The notes: generated by a model not told the origin, from the sequence alone. Shown: positions 28,030-38,711, counted from the first letter of the stretch. The stretch: DNA of 64,000 nucleotides from Flavobacterium frigoris (GCF_900111075.1 NZ_FOFZ01000005.1:62001-126000), one strand, 5' to 3'. Numbers and translations are program-made.

Positions 28030-31000
28030 TTATTTAGGAATTGTAAAGATAAAACTTGCGCCTTTATTTTCTTCAGAATAAATGCGAATAGTACCTCCCA
28101 TTTCTTCGATTATCTTTTCTACAATTGACAACCCGACACCTGTACTTTCTTTTTTATCGCGAGCTTCAATGGTTTGAAAAACTTTAAATATTTTTTGATG
28201 GTATTCTTCTGCTATTCCGGGGCCATTGTCTTTTATGGTAAATTGGTGAAAATTAGGTAATGATTCATAAAGACATTCGATTTTCCCTATTGGTTTGTCA
28301 TTATATTTTACTGCATTACTGATAAGGTTAGTGAATATCTGTTGAAATAATATTCTTGCAATCTTAATTTCAGGAATAGTGTCTGCAATATTGACCTCAA
28401 ACCCTTCAGTGGGTACAATTGTTTCAATAATTAGATGTAACATTATTTTTAAATCAGTTTCCTGCTTTTCAATTAATGTTTTACCAATACGGGAATAATC
28501 TAAAACGCCATTAATTAAATTTTCCATACGCATGACACGACCTCGTAGTAAACCAAAATTACTACTTACCTCAGCAGGCATCTCAGGCATATCTTCCATA
28601 ATCCACTCCGAAAGGTTATTAATCGCCCTCAGGGGAGCCTTTAGATCATGAGAAACAACGTAAGCAAACTGATCTAGTTCCTTATTCTTTTTTTCAAGAT
28701 CAGTTAATGCATTGTTTAAGCTTTCCTGTGCTTGTTTTTGCTCTGTTATATCAGAACTAATTGCAATATATTGATAGGGTTTTCCATCATTGTTTAAAAA
28801 AGGAACAATTGTAGAATAGACCCAGTAGAATGATCCATCTTTAGCAATATTCTTTATTTCTCCGCTCCACACACGCCCGTTACCGATGGTTGTCCATATA
28901 TTTTTGATGAATCTATTTATTTTATAATATGGATTATCAAGATAATGAAATTGACCAATGAGCTCTTCTTTCGAATATTTAGAAATAGAACAAAATTTAT
29001 CGTTCACAAAGGTAACCATCCCTTTGTGATCTGTAATTGTCACTATCGAAGATTCATCTAAAGCAGATCTGACATCATTTATTTCTTTTGCTTTTTCGAT
29101 TATAATTTGTTCAGCAAGTGTTTTCTCTGTGATATCTTGCACAGTACCTTGAATACCGACAACCTCTCCCTTGTCATTTTTATATCCTTTTCCTATTGCC
29201 ACAATGTATTTCAAGCTACCGTCAGGCAATACTAATCTATGGTCGTAATGCAAATCTTCTCCTGTTTTTAATGTATGTGCTAAAGCATTATCAAGTCCAA
29301 CTATATCATCGGTATGAATTCGACTTCTGTACGCATTAAAAAGTTGATCAGAAGGTAATTATTCCAAATTAAACATTTCATAATGTCCCATAGACCATGT
29401 TAAATCATTAGTGATTAAATCAAATTTCCAGCTTCCTATCTTAGCTATACTTTGAGATTCGTCTAATAATTTTTTACTGTTAATTAAATTAAGTTCGGTT
29501 TCTTTTTCCTTTGTTACGTCCTGAATTGTCCCTTGCATTCCAATTATTTTCCCTTTTTCATTCTTATAAGGTTGCCCAATTTCTCTGATTTGTTTTATTC
29601 TATTGTCAGGAAGTACTACTCTGTAATTTATTTTAAAGTCATTTCCCGTTTCCATCATAATTTTGTCAGACTCATCAAGAATTGATAGATCAGCAGGATG
29701 AATTCTTGACCTTGCAACAGTATTGAGCTGATTTGAAGGTAATTCTTCTAATTCGAAAATTTGATAATGCCCTTTGGACCAAAATAAATCATTTGTTAGT
29801 ATATCGTATTTCCAACTTCCTATTTTGGCAATGCTTTGCGACTCGTCTAATAGTTTATTGGCGTTTATTAAATTCTGTTCGGCAATTATTTCATCTGTTA
29901 CATCCTGGATTGTCCCTTGCATTCCAATTACTTCTCCTCTTCGATTTTTATAAGGTTGGCCTATTTCAACAATTTCCTTTATTCTACCATCAGCTAATAC
30001 TATTCGATAATTAATTTTAAAATTTTCACCCGTCTTTACAACATTTTCACTTAATTCATCTAAAGAGATCAGATCCTCGGGATAGATCCGATTTCTATAG
30101 GCATCGTTAAGCTCGTTTTCAGGCAATTCCTCTAATTCAAAAATATTATAATGACCTTTTGACCAAATCAGATTATCTGTAAGTAGATCATATTTCCAAC
30201 TTCCTATTTTAGCTATCCGTTGGGATTCATCTAACAAGTTATTGCTGTTAATCAAATTCTGTTCTGCTTCCTTTTCCTTTGAAATGTCCTTAGCTATTCC
30301 TAAGTAACCAGTTATCTCCCCTGCGCTATTTTTAATATCAGTAACTGATAATGATACCGGAAAAGTAGTGCCGTTTTTGCTTAAATATGTCCACTCATGA
30401 GTATCTGCAATCCCAAATTTTCGAGGTTTAATTACAAACACATCAAATCCTGGCTCCACAAGTTCGCCGAGTTCTTCACTTAAATCTTGGGAACGTTGTA
30501 CAACCTCGCTTACAACATGGAAAATACCCGCTGAGGTTTTTCCTATTACTTCGTCTGCTTGGTAACCTAGTAAGTTTTCAGCTCCTTTATTAAATTGTTT
30601 GATCGTTCCGTCGAGATCTGTTGAAATTATTGATAATGCAGAAGCATTAAGTATCGCTTTTAATTCGTTAGTAGTTTGTACTACAATTTCTTGCTGCTCT
30701 CTTTCAAAGGTAATATCTCTTGCAATGCAATATAGATTTCCTGTTTCAGGATCTGGTGATGCATTCCAACTTAAGAGTACATATGCTCCATTATTGCAGC
30801 GGTAGCGGTTTTCAAAACTAATTGTTTTGTGCCCATTTGCTAGCTTTTCTACTTCCTTGTAGGTTTTGTCTAAATCTTCGGGATGAATAAAATCCACAAA
30901 CAATCTACCTTCTAATTCTTCTTTAGAATACCCTAAAACAGTCGTAAAACCTGGGTTTACTTTACGAAATGTAGCATCGACATTAGCAATACAAACTAAC

Positions 31001-31548
31001 TCTTTTGAGAGTTCAATAAAATTCTGGAATTCCAGTTGTGTAGTTTTAAAATCAGCATTTTTTTTTCGCAGATCCAATAATAAAACCACTTGATTAGCTA
31101 ACAATTGTAGCGCATTTTTCTGCTCATCAGACAACATTCTTGGCTTGGTATCAATTACACAAAGTGAGCCTAAATTAAATCCGTTAGCATCCTGAAGGGG
31201 TGCACCCGCATAAAATCTGATGTCAGGATTACTGGTCACTAAGGGATTATTTGCGAAAATTTCATTCTCTAATGCGTTAGTTACCTCATATACCTCTTCT
31301 CCCATAATTGTATATTGGCAAAAAGAGATTTCGCGCGGAGTTTCACTTGCCCCTAAACCAATTCTTGATTTAAACCATTGTCTATTTTCATCTAATAAAC
31401 TTATCAAGGCAATAGGAGTACCACAAATGTAAGAGGCTAATTGTGTAATGGAATCATACTCCTTCTCAGGTCTGGAATCCATAATAGAATAACTTTCAAG
31501 AGCATTAAGCCGCTCTGATTCATTTAATGGTAATATTGGTTTTTTCAT
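28030..31548 (-). pseudogene. GAF/multi-PAS histidine kinase split by an in-frame stop
   Basis: A single frame runs from ATG 31548 to 28030, broken only by TAA at 29359-29361. Before the stop (729 residues): GAF domain about 10-155, two PAS domains, then PAS_3-like modules. After it the same module continues in frame ('LPSDQLFNAYRSRIH', 'LVLPDGSLKYIVAIG'), then another PAS, HisKA ('FAYVVSHDLKAPLRAI') and ATPase ('NLISNAVKYND', 'DNGPGIAEE', 'STGVGLSIVEKI'). In the sister modules the codon at the stop is Glu ('LEELP'), so GAA to TAA explains it. The second half has no ATG near the break, only a TTG at 29253. It is either a disrupted gene, a sequencing error, or two separate pieces. First gene of the operon; promoter at 31605-31635. 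Confidence 0.85.
29107..30258 (-). repeat. Three tandem 384-base PAS modules
   Basis: Three contiguous 128-residue units (30258-29875, 29874-29491, 29490-29107) each beginning 'NLIN' then 'LLDESQ-IAKIGSWK-D' and ending 'G-QGT-QDVT' or similar. The first two are 87 of 128 residues identical by my alignment. The third carries the nonsense codon at its position 44. Internal duplication of a PAS_3/PAC unit. Confidence 0.9.
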
Positions 31549-32131
31549 TATTTGGTGCTGGTATTGATTTGGGATCAATCGTTCTAAAAAGCAACTGTTT
31601 ATTTGAAATATATACTACTTATTTACACATTTCAAACTCATATCTTATTTTAGATTACATACAAAAATATAATAATAATTGATTCAAAATCAAAATTGCC
31701 AATTTATTATAAGAACCCACGATACTAACCTCAGTGCTATCTTATTTAACTAGTTCCAAAATCAAGAAACACTAAATTATTTGAATTTGATTAAAGAGAT
31801 AAAACTCAAATTTAATAAAACTCAAATACTATAACCTTCAAAAATTAAAATACAAAACACTGCTAATTAGCATATTAAATTTAAATACTTTTAAAATAAA
31901 CGTGATTTTTGTATCAAAAATATTTTTTTTTGATTAAATTAGTAATAGACTAAATCAGTTATGAAGAGCAAACCTACTACGCTTTTCCTTTAGTTCCCAA
32001 ATCGCACTTATAATTCTAACAATGGGTTTAAAAAACATTTTTTGATTTCGAACAACAAAAGCAGGCTCTAAATATTTTTCTATTGCCTTATTGAAATAAA
32101 GCAGTCATCACTTAAATTAAATATATTAAAA
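31549..32131. other. Divergent regulatory region
   Basis: AT-rich spacer between the signalling operon and the carbon island. It holds the minus-strand promoter at 31605-31635 and a 13-base direct repeat ATAAAACTCAAAT at 31799-31811 and 31815-31827. I found no clear promoter for the plus-strand gene. Confidence 0.5.
31605..31635 (-). promoter_or_regulatory. Probable promoter of the signalling operon
   Basis: Minus strand: TTG, 20 bases, TATATTTC, one base off TAnnTTTG, 57 bases before the ATG at 31548. Confidence 0.5.
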
Positions 32132-34546
32132 ATGGAAAATTATAAATACATCTTGTTTTTTAACCAAATTGGTATTACTGCAATAAATCAAGTTGGGGGT
32201 AAAAATGCCTCCCTTGGTGAAATATACAATCAGTTGAAGCCCATTGGCGTCAATATTCCTAATGGATTTGCAGTTACCGCAGCTGGCTACCGTCTATTTC
32301 GAAAAAAAAACAATTTAGAAAAATCATTAGATGATTTATTGAGTAAACTAGACACAAACCAATACGCCAATCTGTCTGAAATTGGTGAGAAAGCAAGAGC
32401 GTTAATTCTATCAGCACTTATTCCTGACGAAATACGTGCCGAAATAAATACTGCCTATCAATCGCTAAGCACGCAAAGTGATACAAAGAACCTTGGAGTA
32501 GCGGTACGAAGCAGTGCCACTGCAGAAGATTTACCTACAGCAAGTTTTGCTGGACAAATGGAGTCCTTCCTTAATATAAGTGGTGAAAACCAATTAATTG
32601 ATGCTATACTTCGTTGTTACGTTTCCTTATTTACAGATCGCGCCATAAAGTACCGTCACGATATGGGTTTTACAAAATTAGATGTTGCTATCTCTGTTGG
32701 TGTGCAACAGATGGTGCGAAGTGATAAGGCTTCTTCAGGTGTTGCCTTTACTATTGATCCTGATACTGGTTTTCAAAATACAATCATCATCAACGGCAGT
32801 TGGGGTCTTGGCGAGAATATTGTCAAGGGTACCATAACACCAGATGAGTGGATGGTCTTTAAGCCCACTTTAGAAAACCCAAAACTAAATCCAATTCTGA
32901 AAAGGCATTGTGGCCGAAAAGAATTTACGATGATTTATGCCGAAAAGAGCGAAAAAACCTCATCTGAACATACCATCATAAATACACCCACAACTGTAGA
33001 CAAACAAAATCAATTTTCATTAAATGACAAAGAAGTCATCCAACTTTCACAATGGTGTTACAAAATTGAAAAACATTATAAAAAACCTATGGACATCGAA
33101 TGGGCAAAAGATGGGGTAAACAATCAGCTCTATATTGTTCAGGCGCGTCCTGAAACGGTTCATGGGAAAGATAAAAAACAAGTGCGGGAGATTTACAAAC
33201 TCAAAGAAAAAGGCACGCTTATCACTCAGGGAATCGCATTGGGAGATAAAATAGCTACCGGAAAAGCGCGCATACTCAATAGCCCGCAGGAAGGAAATCA
33301 ATTGTTGGAAGGGGAAATTCTAGTTACCGATTTGACAAATCCAGATTGGGATCCAATCATGAAAAAGGCAGCTGCCATTATTACTAATAAAGGAGGACGC
33401 ACCAGTCACGCCGCGATTGTCGCACGGGAACTTGGCGTCGTTGCCGTGGTAGGTTGCGGTGATGCCACTTCAAAAATAAAAAATGGACAGCAAATCACGG
33501 TTTCTTGTGCTGAAGGAAAGAACGGTAACATATATGAAGGCGAGTTAAAATGGGAAGTCACAGAACAGGATTTTAGCCAATTATCCATGCCAGACACCAA
33601 TCCAATGTTCATTCTCGCAGACCCTGATAGAGCTTTTGAACTGAGCAACTACCCCAATAAAGGGGTTGGTTTGATGCGAATGGAGTTTGCAATTTCAAAT
33701 AGTATTAAGATTCATCCGCTGGCACTTTGTGAACCCGAAAAAGTGATTGATCAAGCGGTGATCGACCAAATATCAGAATTAACGAAAGGATATACCGATA
33801 GCAAAAAATATTTTATTGACAAACTGGCTGAAGCAGTTTCAATAGTAGCGGCGGCTTTCTATCCCAAAGATGTAATTGTGAGAATGAGCGATTTTAAGAG
33901 TAATGAATATGCTAATCTTATTGGCGGAAAATATTTTGAACCCGAGGAGGAAAACCCAATGATTGGTTTCCGAGGTGCTTCTCGTTACTACAGCGATTTT
34001 TATAGAAAAGGGTTTGCTCTGGAATGCGAAGCCATGAAAAAAGTGCGAAACGAAATGGGTTTTCTCAACGTAAAACTGATGATTCCTTTTTGCAGAACCG
34101 TAGAAGAAGGACAAAAGGTACTTGCAGAGATGGCCACCAATAAACTAGTACAAGGAGAAAACGGACTTGAAGTTTACGTGATGATAGAAATCCCTAGTAA
34201 CGTCATATTAGCTGATGAATTTGCTTCCCTTTTTGACGGGTTTTCTATCGGTTCGAATGATTTAACACAGCTTACACTGGGTCTGGACCGTGATTCTGCA
34301 TTAATCAGTTATTTGTTTAGCGAACAGAATCCAGCGGTGAAAAATTTAATCAGGGAAACGATTTATGCTGCCAAGAGAAATAAAATAAAAGTGGGATTGT
34401 GCGGTCAGGCGCCCAGTGACATTCCAGAATTTGCCCAATTTTTAGTAGAGGAAGGAATAGACAGTATTTCATTTAATCCCGATGCCCTTATCAAAGGAAT
34501 TGAAAATATTTTGGCAACCGAAAAGAAAAATACGGTACGTCTATAA
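32132..34546 (+). CDS. ppsA: Phosphoenolpyruvate synthase (pyruvate, water dikinase)
   Basis: 804 residues, the normal length. N-terminal ATP-binding domain ('GGKNASLGEIYNQL', 'VAVRSSATAEDLPTASFAGQ'), central swivelling domain with phospho-His426 in 'GGRTSHAAIVARELG', C-terminal PEP-binding barrel with 'SIGSNDLTQLTLGLDRDS' and 'GLCGQAPSDIPEFAQF'. It converts pyruvate, ATP and water to PEP, AMP and phosphate, opening gluconeogenesis. First gene of the carbon island; the next gene starts 17 bases after its stop. Confidence 0.93.
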   Translation: MENYKYILFFNQIGITAINQVGGKNASLGEIYNQLKPIGVNIPNGFAVTAAGYRLFRKKNNLEKSLDDLLSKLDTNQYANLSEIGEKARALILSALIPDEIRAEINTAYQSLSTQSDTKNLGVAVRSSATAEDLPTASFAGQMESFLNISGENQLIDAILRCYVSLFTDRAIKYRHDMGFTKLDVAISVGVQQMVRSDKASSGVAFTIDPDTGFQNTIIINGSWGLGENIVKGTITPDEWMVFKPTLENPKLNPILKRHCGRKEFTMIYAEKSEKTSSEHTIINTPTTVDKQNQFSLNDKEVIQLSQWCYKIEKHYKKPMDIEWAKDGVNNQLYIVQARPETVHGKDKKQVREIYKLKEKGTLITQGIALGDKIATGKARILNSPQEGNQLLEGEILVTDLTNPDWDPIMKKAAAIITNKGGRTSHAAIVARELGVVAVVGCGDATSKIKNGQQITVSCAEGKNGNIYEGELKWEVTEQDFSQLSMPDTNPMFILADPDRAFELSNYPNKGVGLMRMEFAISNSIKIHPLALCEPEKVIDQAVIDQISELTKGYTDSKKYFIDKLAEAVSIVAAAFYPKDVIVRMSDFKSNEYANLIGGKYFEPEEENPMIGFRGASRYYSDFYRKGFALECEAMKKVRNEMGFLNVKLMIPFCRTVEEGQKVLAEMATNKLVQGENGLEVYVMIEIPSNVILADEFASLFDGFSIGSNDLTQLTLGLDRDSALISYLFSEQNPAVKNLIRETIYAAKRNKIKVGLCGQAPSDIPEFAQFLVEEGIDSISFNPDALIKGIENILATEKKNTVRL

Positions 34547-34563
34547 ACAAAAAAAATAAAGTT

Positions 34564-35319
34564 ATGGAAACAGCATTCAAAAATAAAGTAGCGATTATTA
34601 CAGGAGGATCTTCAGGAATAGGAAGAGCCACTGCCTTGGCTTTCGCCAAAAAAGGAGCCAACGTTGTTGTTGTAGATTGGCATGAAAGTCCGGAAACAAT
34701 GAAAACTCTTAAAGACTTGGGCGCGGAAGCTATTTTTATTAAATGCGATGTTTCTAAAAGTGTAGATGTAAAAAATATGGTCGAAAAAACCATAACTACT
34801 TTTGGACGATTGGATTATGCATTTAACAATGCCGGTATTGAAGGAGATTCCGCTCCCACGGCCGATTGTACAGAGGGAAATTGGGATAAAACCGTTGGTA
34901 TCAACCTAAAAGGGATTTGGCTCTGTATGAAACATGAAATTCCCGAAATACTAAAACAAGGCAGAGGTACCATTGTCAACTGCTCTTCGGTAGCCGGACT
35001 TGTTGGATTTTCAGGACTACCTGCTTATGTCGCTTCCAAACATGGCGTAATCGGATTGACCAAAACGGCTGCATTGGAATATGCCGAACAGGGAATCCGA
35101 GTGAATGCTGTTTGTCCAGGAGTCATACAAACTCCCATGATGGATCGCCTTACGGGAAAAAAGAAAGAAGCAATAGAACAATTTACAGCTTTAGAACCAG
35201 TTGGACGCATGGGCCAGCCAGAGGAAATCGCCAATGCCGTCGTATGGATGTGCTCAGACGAGGCCTCTTTTGTAACCGGACATGCCATGGCCGTAGATGG
35301 TGGTTTTGTGGCGCAATAA
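34564..35319 (+). CDS. SDR family oxidoreductase
   Basis: 251 residues, classical short-chain dehydrogenase. Cofactor motif 'GGSSGIGRATALAF' near the N-terminus, with Asp in 'VVVDWHES' after beta2 suggesting NAD(H) preference; 'NNAGIEG', catalytic Ser in 'NCSSVAGL' and 'YVASKHGV' (Tyr, Lys), and the closing 'VTGHAMAVDGGF'. The alcohol or ketone substrate is not predictable. Its position between PEP synthase and acetyl-CoA synthetase suggests a fermentation-related or 3-ketoacyl reductase role. Confidence 0.88.
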   Translation: METAFKNKVAIITGGSSGIGRATALAFAKKGANVVVVDWHESPETMKTLKDLGAEAIFIKCDVSKSVDVKNMVEKTITTFGRLDYAFNNAGIEGDSAPTADCTEGNWDKTVGINLKGIWLCMKHEIPEILKQGRGTIVNCSSVAGLVGFSGLPAYVASKHGVIGLTKTAALEYAEQGIRVNAVCPGVIQTPMMDRLTGKKKEAIEQFTALEPVGRMGQPEEIANAVVWMCSDEASFVTGHAMAVDGGFVAQ

Positions 35320-35346
35320 ATAATTTATCCATCTAATTCAACAATT

Positions 35347-37089
35347 ATGTATTCAATCAATAACAGCGAAACTATCCAATATAATCTTAGGGATTATGAC
35401 AAAGTAAAAGCGACTTTCTCATGGAAATATTGCGCTCGGGAATTAAGTGGACTCCCCGATGGTAAAGGGTTAAACATTGCCCATGAAGCTGTAGACAGAC
35501 ATGCTCAAAACCATCTTAAAGATACGGTTGCCCTTCGTTTTATTAAAAAAGACCGAAGCACAGAGGATTTCACCTATTCCGATTTGAAAATCCAAAGTTC
35601 AAAATTTGCCAATGTCCTTAAAAAACTGAAGGTTAAAAAAGGGGAACGTGTTTTCTCGCTAACGGGAAGAATTCCTGAATTGTATATTACTGCTTTGGGA
35701 ACATTAAAATATACCGCTGTTTTTTGTCCTTTATTTTCTGTGTTTGGCCCTGAGCCTATTTATCAAAGAGTAAGCAAAGGCGATGTGACGCTACTGGTTA
35801 CCACTTCAAAGTTATATGAGAAGAAAGTAAAACAATTGGTGGAGCGACTTCCCTCTCTTCAATATATAATTCTTACGGATGCGACCGAACACCTGTCAGA
35901 CAAAATACTGTCCTTTTCCACACTCATGGATCAAGCCGGAACCGATTTTAAAATTCCAGAAACAAATCCTGAAGATGCTGCTTTACTTCATTTTACCAGT
36001 GGAACTACCGGCATGCCAAAAGGGGTTTTACATGTGCATCATGCGGTTTTTACCCATTACATAACGGGTAAATACGTACTTGATTTTCATGAAGGAGATC
36101 GGTTTTGGTGTACTGCCGATCCGGGTTGGGTAACTGGGACTTCCTATGGAATCATTGCACCGCTAGTCTGCGGCGTTACTAGTATCATCGATGAAGCAGA
36201 GTTTAATGCCATCAGATGGTATTCTATACTCGAAGAGCAAAAAGTAACTACTTGGTATACTGCGCCCACGGCAATCAGGCGCTTAATGCGTATGGAAGAC
36301 ATAAAGCCCAAAGAAGCATACAATCTCGAAAATCTCAAATCGATTTTGAGTGTGGGAGAACCGCTTAATGCAGAAGCTGTAATCTGGGGTGAGGAAAATT
36401 TCGGGTTCCCCATTCTTGACAATTGGTGGCAAACGGAAACGGGAGGTATTATGATAGCCAACTATCCTTCGATGAAAGTAAAACCTGGTTCTATGGGAAA
36501 ACCTTTGCCTGGGGTAGAAATTGCCATTGCACAGGTCAACGGTAAGCAGCTGAAAATAATAACAGACCCTAACGTTCAAGGTCAATTGGTTTTGAAAAAA
36601 GGCTTCCCTTCCCTATTTCGCGCCTATCTGCATGAGGAGGAACGCTATAAAAAATGTTTTATTGGCGAATGGTACCTCAGCGGTGATCTGGCAAAAAAAG
36701 ATGCCGAAGGCTATTTTTGGTTTATCGGCCGCGCCGATGATATTATCAAAACCTCAGGGCACATGGTGGGGCCGTTTGAAGTAGAAAGTACGTTAATGCG
36801 ACATCCTGCGGTGGCGGAAGTAGCGGTAATTGGAAAGCCTGAGCCCAATATTGGGGAGTTGGTAAAAGCCTTTGTGGTTTTGAAAGACGGAAACGAAGCC
36901 AATGAACAAATGAAGATGGACATTATAGGCTTTGCCAGAAAAGAAATGGGTCCTGCCGTCGCTCCGAAAGAAATTGAGTTTGTCGAAAGCGTTCCCAAAA
37001 CCCGCAGTGGAAAGATCTTGAGAAGACTGCTGAAAGCACGTGAACTCGGCTTACCAGAAGGTGATATTTCAACATTGGAGGAATCCTGA
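35347..37089 (+). CDS. acsA: Acetyl-CoA synthetase (AMP-forming)
   Basis: 580 residues, closer in length to Bacillus-type AcsA than to the ~650-residue Acs. P-loop 'HFTSGTTGMPKGVLHVHHA', acetate-pocket region 'FWCTADPGWVTGTSYG', 'DNWWQTETGG', hinge 'GRADDIIKTSGHMVGPFE' and catalytic lysine in 'KTRSGKILRRLL'. It makes acetyl-CoA from acetate, ATP and CoA, or reverses overflow acetate. It lies 27 bases after the SDR gene and about 80 bases before the protease gene, in the same operon. Confidence 0.9.
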   Translation: MYSINNSETIQYNLRDYDKVKATFSWKYCARELSGLPDGKGLNIAHEAVDRHAQNHLKDTVALRFIKKDRSTEDFTYSDLKIQSSKFANVLKKLKVKKGERVFSLTGRIPELYITALGTLKYTAVFCPLFSVFGPEPIYQRVSKGDVTLLVTTSKLYEKKVKQLVERLPSLQYIILTDATEHLSDKILSFSTLMDQAGTDFKIPETNPEDAALLHFTSGTTGMPKGVLHVHHAVFTHYITGKYVLDFHEGDRFWCTADPGWVTGTSYGIIAPLVCGVTSIIDEAEFNAIRWYSILEEQKVTTWYTAPTAIRRLMRMEDIKPKEAYNLENLKSILSVGEPLNAEAVIWGEENFGFPILDNWWQTETGGIMIANYPSMKVKPGSMGKPLPGVEIAIAQVNGKQLKIITDPNVQGQLVLKKGFPSLFRAYLHEEERYKKCFIGEWYLSGDLAKKDAEGYFWFIGRADDIIKTSGHMVGPFEVESTLMRHPAVAEVAVIGKPEPNIGELVKAFVVLKDGNEANEQMKMDIIGFARKEMGPAVAPKEIEFVESVPKTRSGKILRRLLKARELGLPEGDISTLEES

Positions 37090-37168
37090 AATTATAAAAA
37101 AACAGGGATCAGTCCTATCAAAAATCAATTTATTAAAATCAATCTCAGCCATGATAGTATTTATAGAA

Positions 37169-38668
37169 ATGAATTTAAAAACGCAAAGGATGTACCTGTT
37201 TATTATTCTTCTCTTATTTCAAGGATGTCAAGCCCAGGATAAGAAGAATGAAAATGACATGGAAGTAATTCAAAAGAAGACTGCCGCTACACAAGCTAAC
37301 ATATCTTATACTGGGATTGTAGATTTCAGAAATGCTGCTAAAATAGCAACGCCAGGCGTAGTCAACATTAAGAGTAGTTTTACATCACAGATCCAACAAT
37401 ATGAAAATGGCGACCAAAATCAGTTTTATAATTTGCCCAATCCTTTAAAAGAGTTTTTTAAAAACGATCCTTTATTCAGACAATATAAATTTCAGCCCCC
37501 CAATTCATCCGAAAATAATTCGATGCCATTAGTTGGAAGTGCTTCAGGAGTAATATTGACCCCTGACGGATATATAGTAACCAACAATCATGTGGTAAAG
37601 GATGCCCTCGAAATTAACATCACCTTGTTTGATGGACGTTCTTACACTGCCAAACTGGTGGGTAGTGACCCCCTCACCGATTTGGCACTCCTTAAGATTG
37701 ATGAAAAAAATCTTTCTTTTATACTATTTGGCGACAGTGACACCATTGAAATTGGAGAATGGGTCGTTGCAGTTGGAAACCCGTTTAATCTGGCATCTAC
37801 GGTCACAGCTGGAATTGTAAGTGCCAAAGCAAGAAATATAAACATACTCCGGGATCAGGGAGCCATTGAATCCTTCATACAGACCGATGCAGCAGTCAAC
37901 CCCGGTAATAGCGGCGGAGCCTTAGTGACATTAGAAGGAAAACTGATCGGTATCAATACCGCCATAGCAACTCCCACAGGAGTTTATGCGGGTTATGCTT
38001 TTGCGATTCCGGTAGACATCGTAAAAAAAGTCGCCAATGATCTGATGAATTACGGGGCTGTTCAAAGAGCTGTTCTGGGAATCAGTATCCGAGATTTAAA
38101 CAGTGTACTGGTCAAAGAGATCAACATCGACCGTGCTAACGGCGTTTATGTAGATGCTTTAATCGATAACGGAGCCGCAAAAGAGGCTGGAATCAGGGCA
38201 AAAGACGTGATTATCAGTATTGATAATATTGAAACAATAACGGCATCAAAATTACAGGAGATTATCTCTCGCAAACGTCCGGGAGACAAGGTAAAAATTA
38301 CGGTAATCAGAAATGGTAAAGATAAAAAAGAACTTACGGCAATACTCAAAAAATATACAGCAGCTACCACTGTTGTTCTAAAAACAGATTTATTAAAAGA
38401 ATTAGGAGTGGAACTTGCAGAAATCGACAAAGACGATCAGAAAAAATACAATGTTAGAAATGGACTAAAGGTCACGAAACTATACGATGGAAAACTGAAA
38501 AGTAGCACAGACATTCGGGAAGGATTTGTAATTACTTCTGTCAACATAACACCTGTTACTATAGTTCAGTCTTTTATCGAAGCCGTACAAGGACAGCAGC
38601 GAGGGATAATGATTGAAGGAAAATATGCTGGTGATCCTACTTTCTATTACTATGCATTTGGTATGTAA
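37169..38668 (+). CDS. HtrA/Deg-type serine protease, lipoprotein
   Basis: About 499 residues from ATG 37169 (ATGs at 37151 and 37190 are alternatives; an upstream frame overlapping acsA is not needed). The N-terminus 'MYLFIILLLFQGCQAQ' is a lipoprotein signal, so this Deg protease would be membrane-anchored. Catalytic triad: His in 'TNNHVVKDAL', Asp in 'PLTDLALLKI', Ser in 'VNPGNSGGALV'. Two PDZ-like segments follow ('ANGVYVDALIDNGAAKEAGI' and a degenerate one from about 385). Family role: degradation or refolding of damaged envelope proteins. Its place inside a carbon operon is unusual. Confidence 0.88.
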   Translation: MNLKTQRMYLFIILLLFQGCQAQDKKNENDMEVIQKKTAATQANISYTGIVDFRNAAKIATPGVVNIKSSFTSQIQQYENGDQNQFYNLPNPLKEFFKNDPLFRQYKFQPPNSSENNSMPLVGSASGVILTPDGYIVTNNHVVKDALEINITLFDGRSYTAKLVGSDPLTDLALLKIDEKNLSFILFGDSDTIEIGEWVVAVGNPFNLASTVTAGIVSAKARNINILRDQGAIESFIQTDAAVNPGNSGGALVTLEGKLIGINTAIATPTGVYAGYAFAIPVDIVKKVANDLMNYGAVQRAVLGISIRDLNSVLVKEINIDRANGVYVDALIDNGAAKEAGIRAKDVIISIDNIETITASKLQEIISRKRPGDKVKITVIRNGKDKKELTAILKKYTAATTVVLKTDLLKELGVELAEIDKDDQKKYNVRNGLKVTKLYDGKLKSSTDIREGFVITSVNITPVTIVQSFIEAVQGQQRGIMIEGKYAGDPTFYYYAFGM

Positions 38669-38680
38669 AATAAAATCCGA

Positions 38681-38704
38681 AATAATAATAATAATAATAA
38701 TAAT
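38681..38704 (+). repeat. (AAT)8 trinucleotide repeat
   Basis: Eight exact AAT units directly after the htrA stop, ending 7 bases before the ATG at 38712 of the E1alpha gene. Copy-number change would alter the spacing and structure of the translation start region. Confidence 0.95.
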
Positions 38705-38711
38705 CGACACT

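Noticed and set aside
29253..29362. Second half of the split kinase as an independent, normally started gene
   Set aside because: It begins in the middle of a PAS module and has only a TTG start; the in-frame nonsense explanation is simpler.
37040..37168. Upstream extension of the HtrA frame overlapping acsA
   Set aside because: The lipoprotein signal begins near 37169-37190; the extension has no signal-like character and overlaps the acsA end.
38613..38711. Upstream extension of the E1alpha frame
   Set aside because: It reads through the AAT repeat as poly-isoleucine and overlaps htrA; homology starts after ATG 38712.
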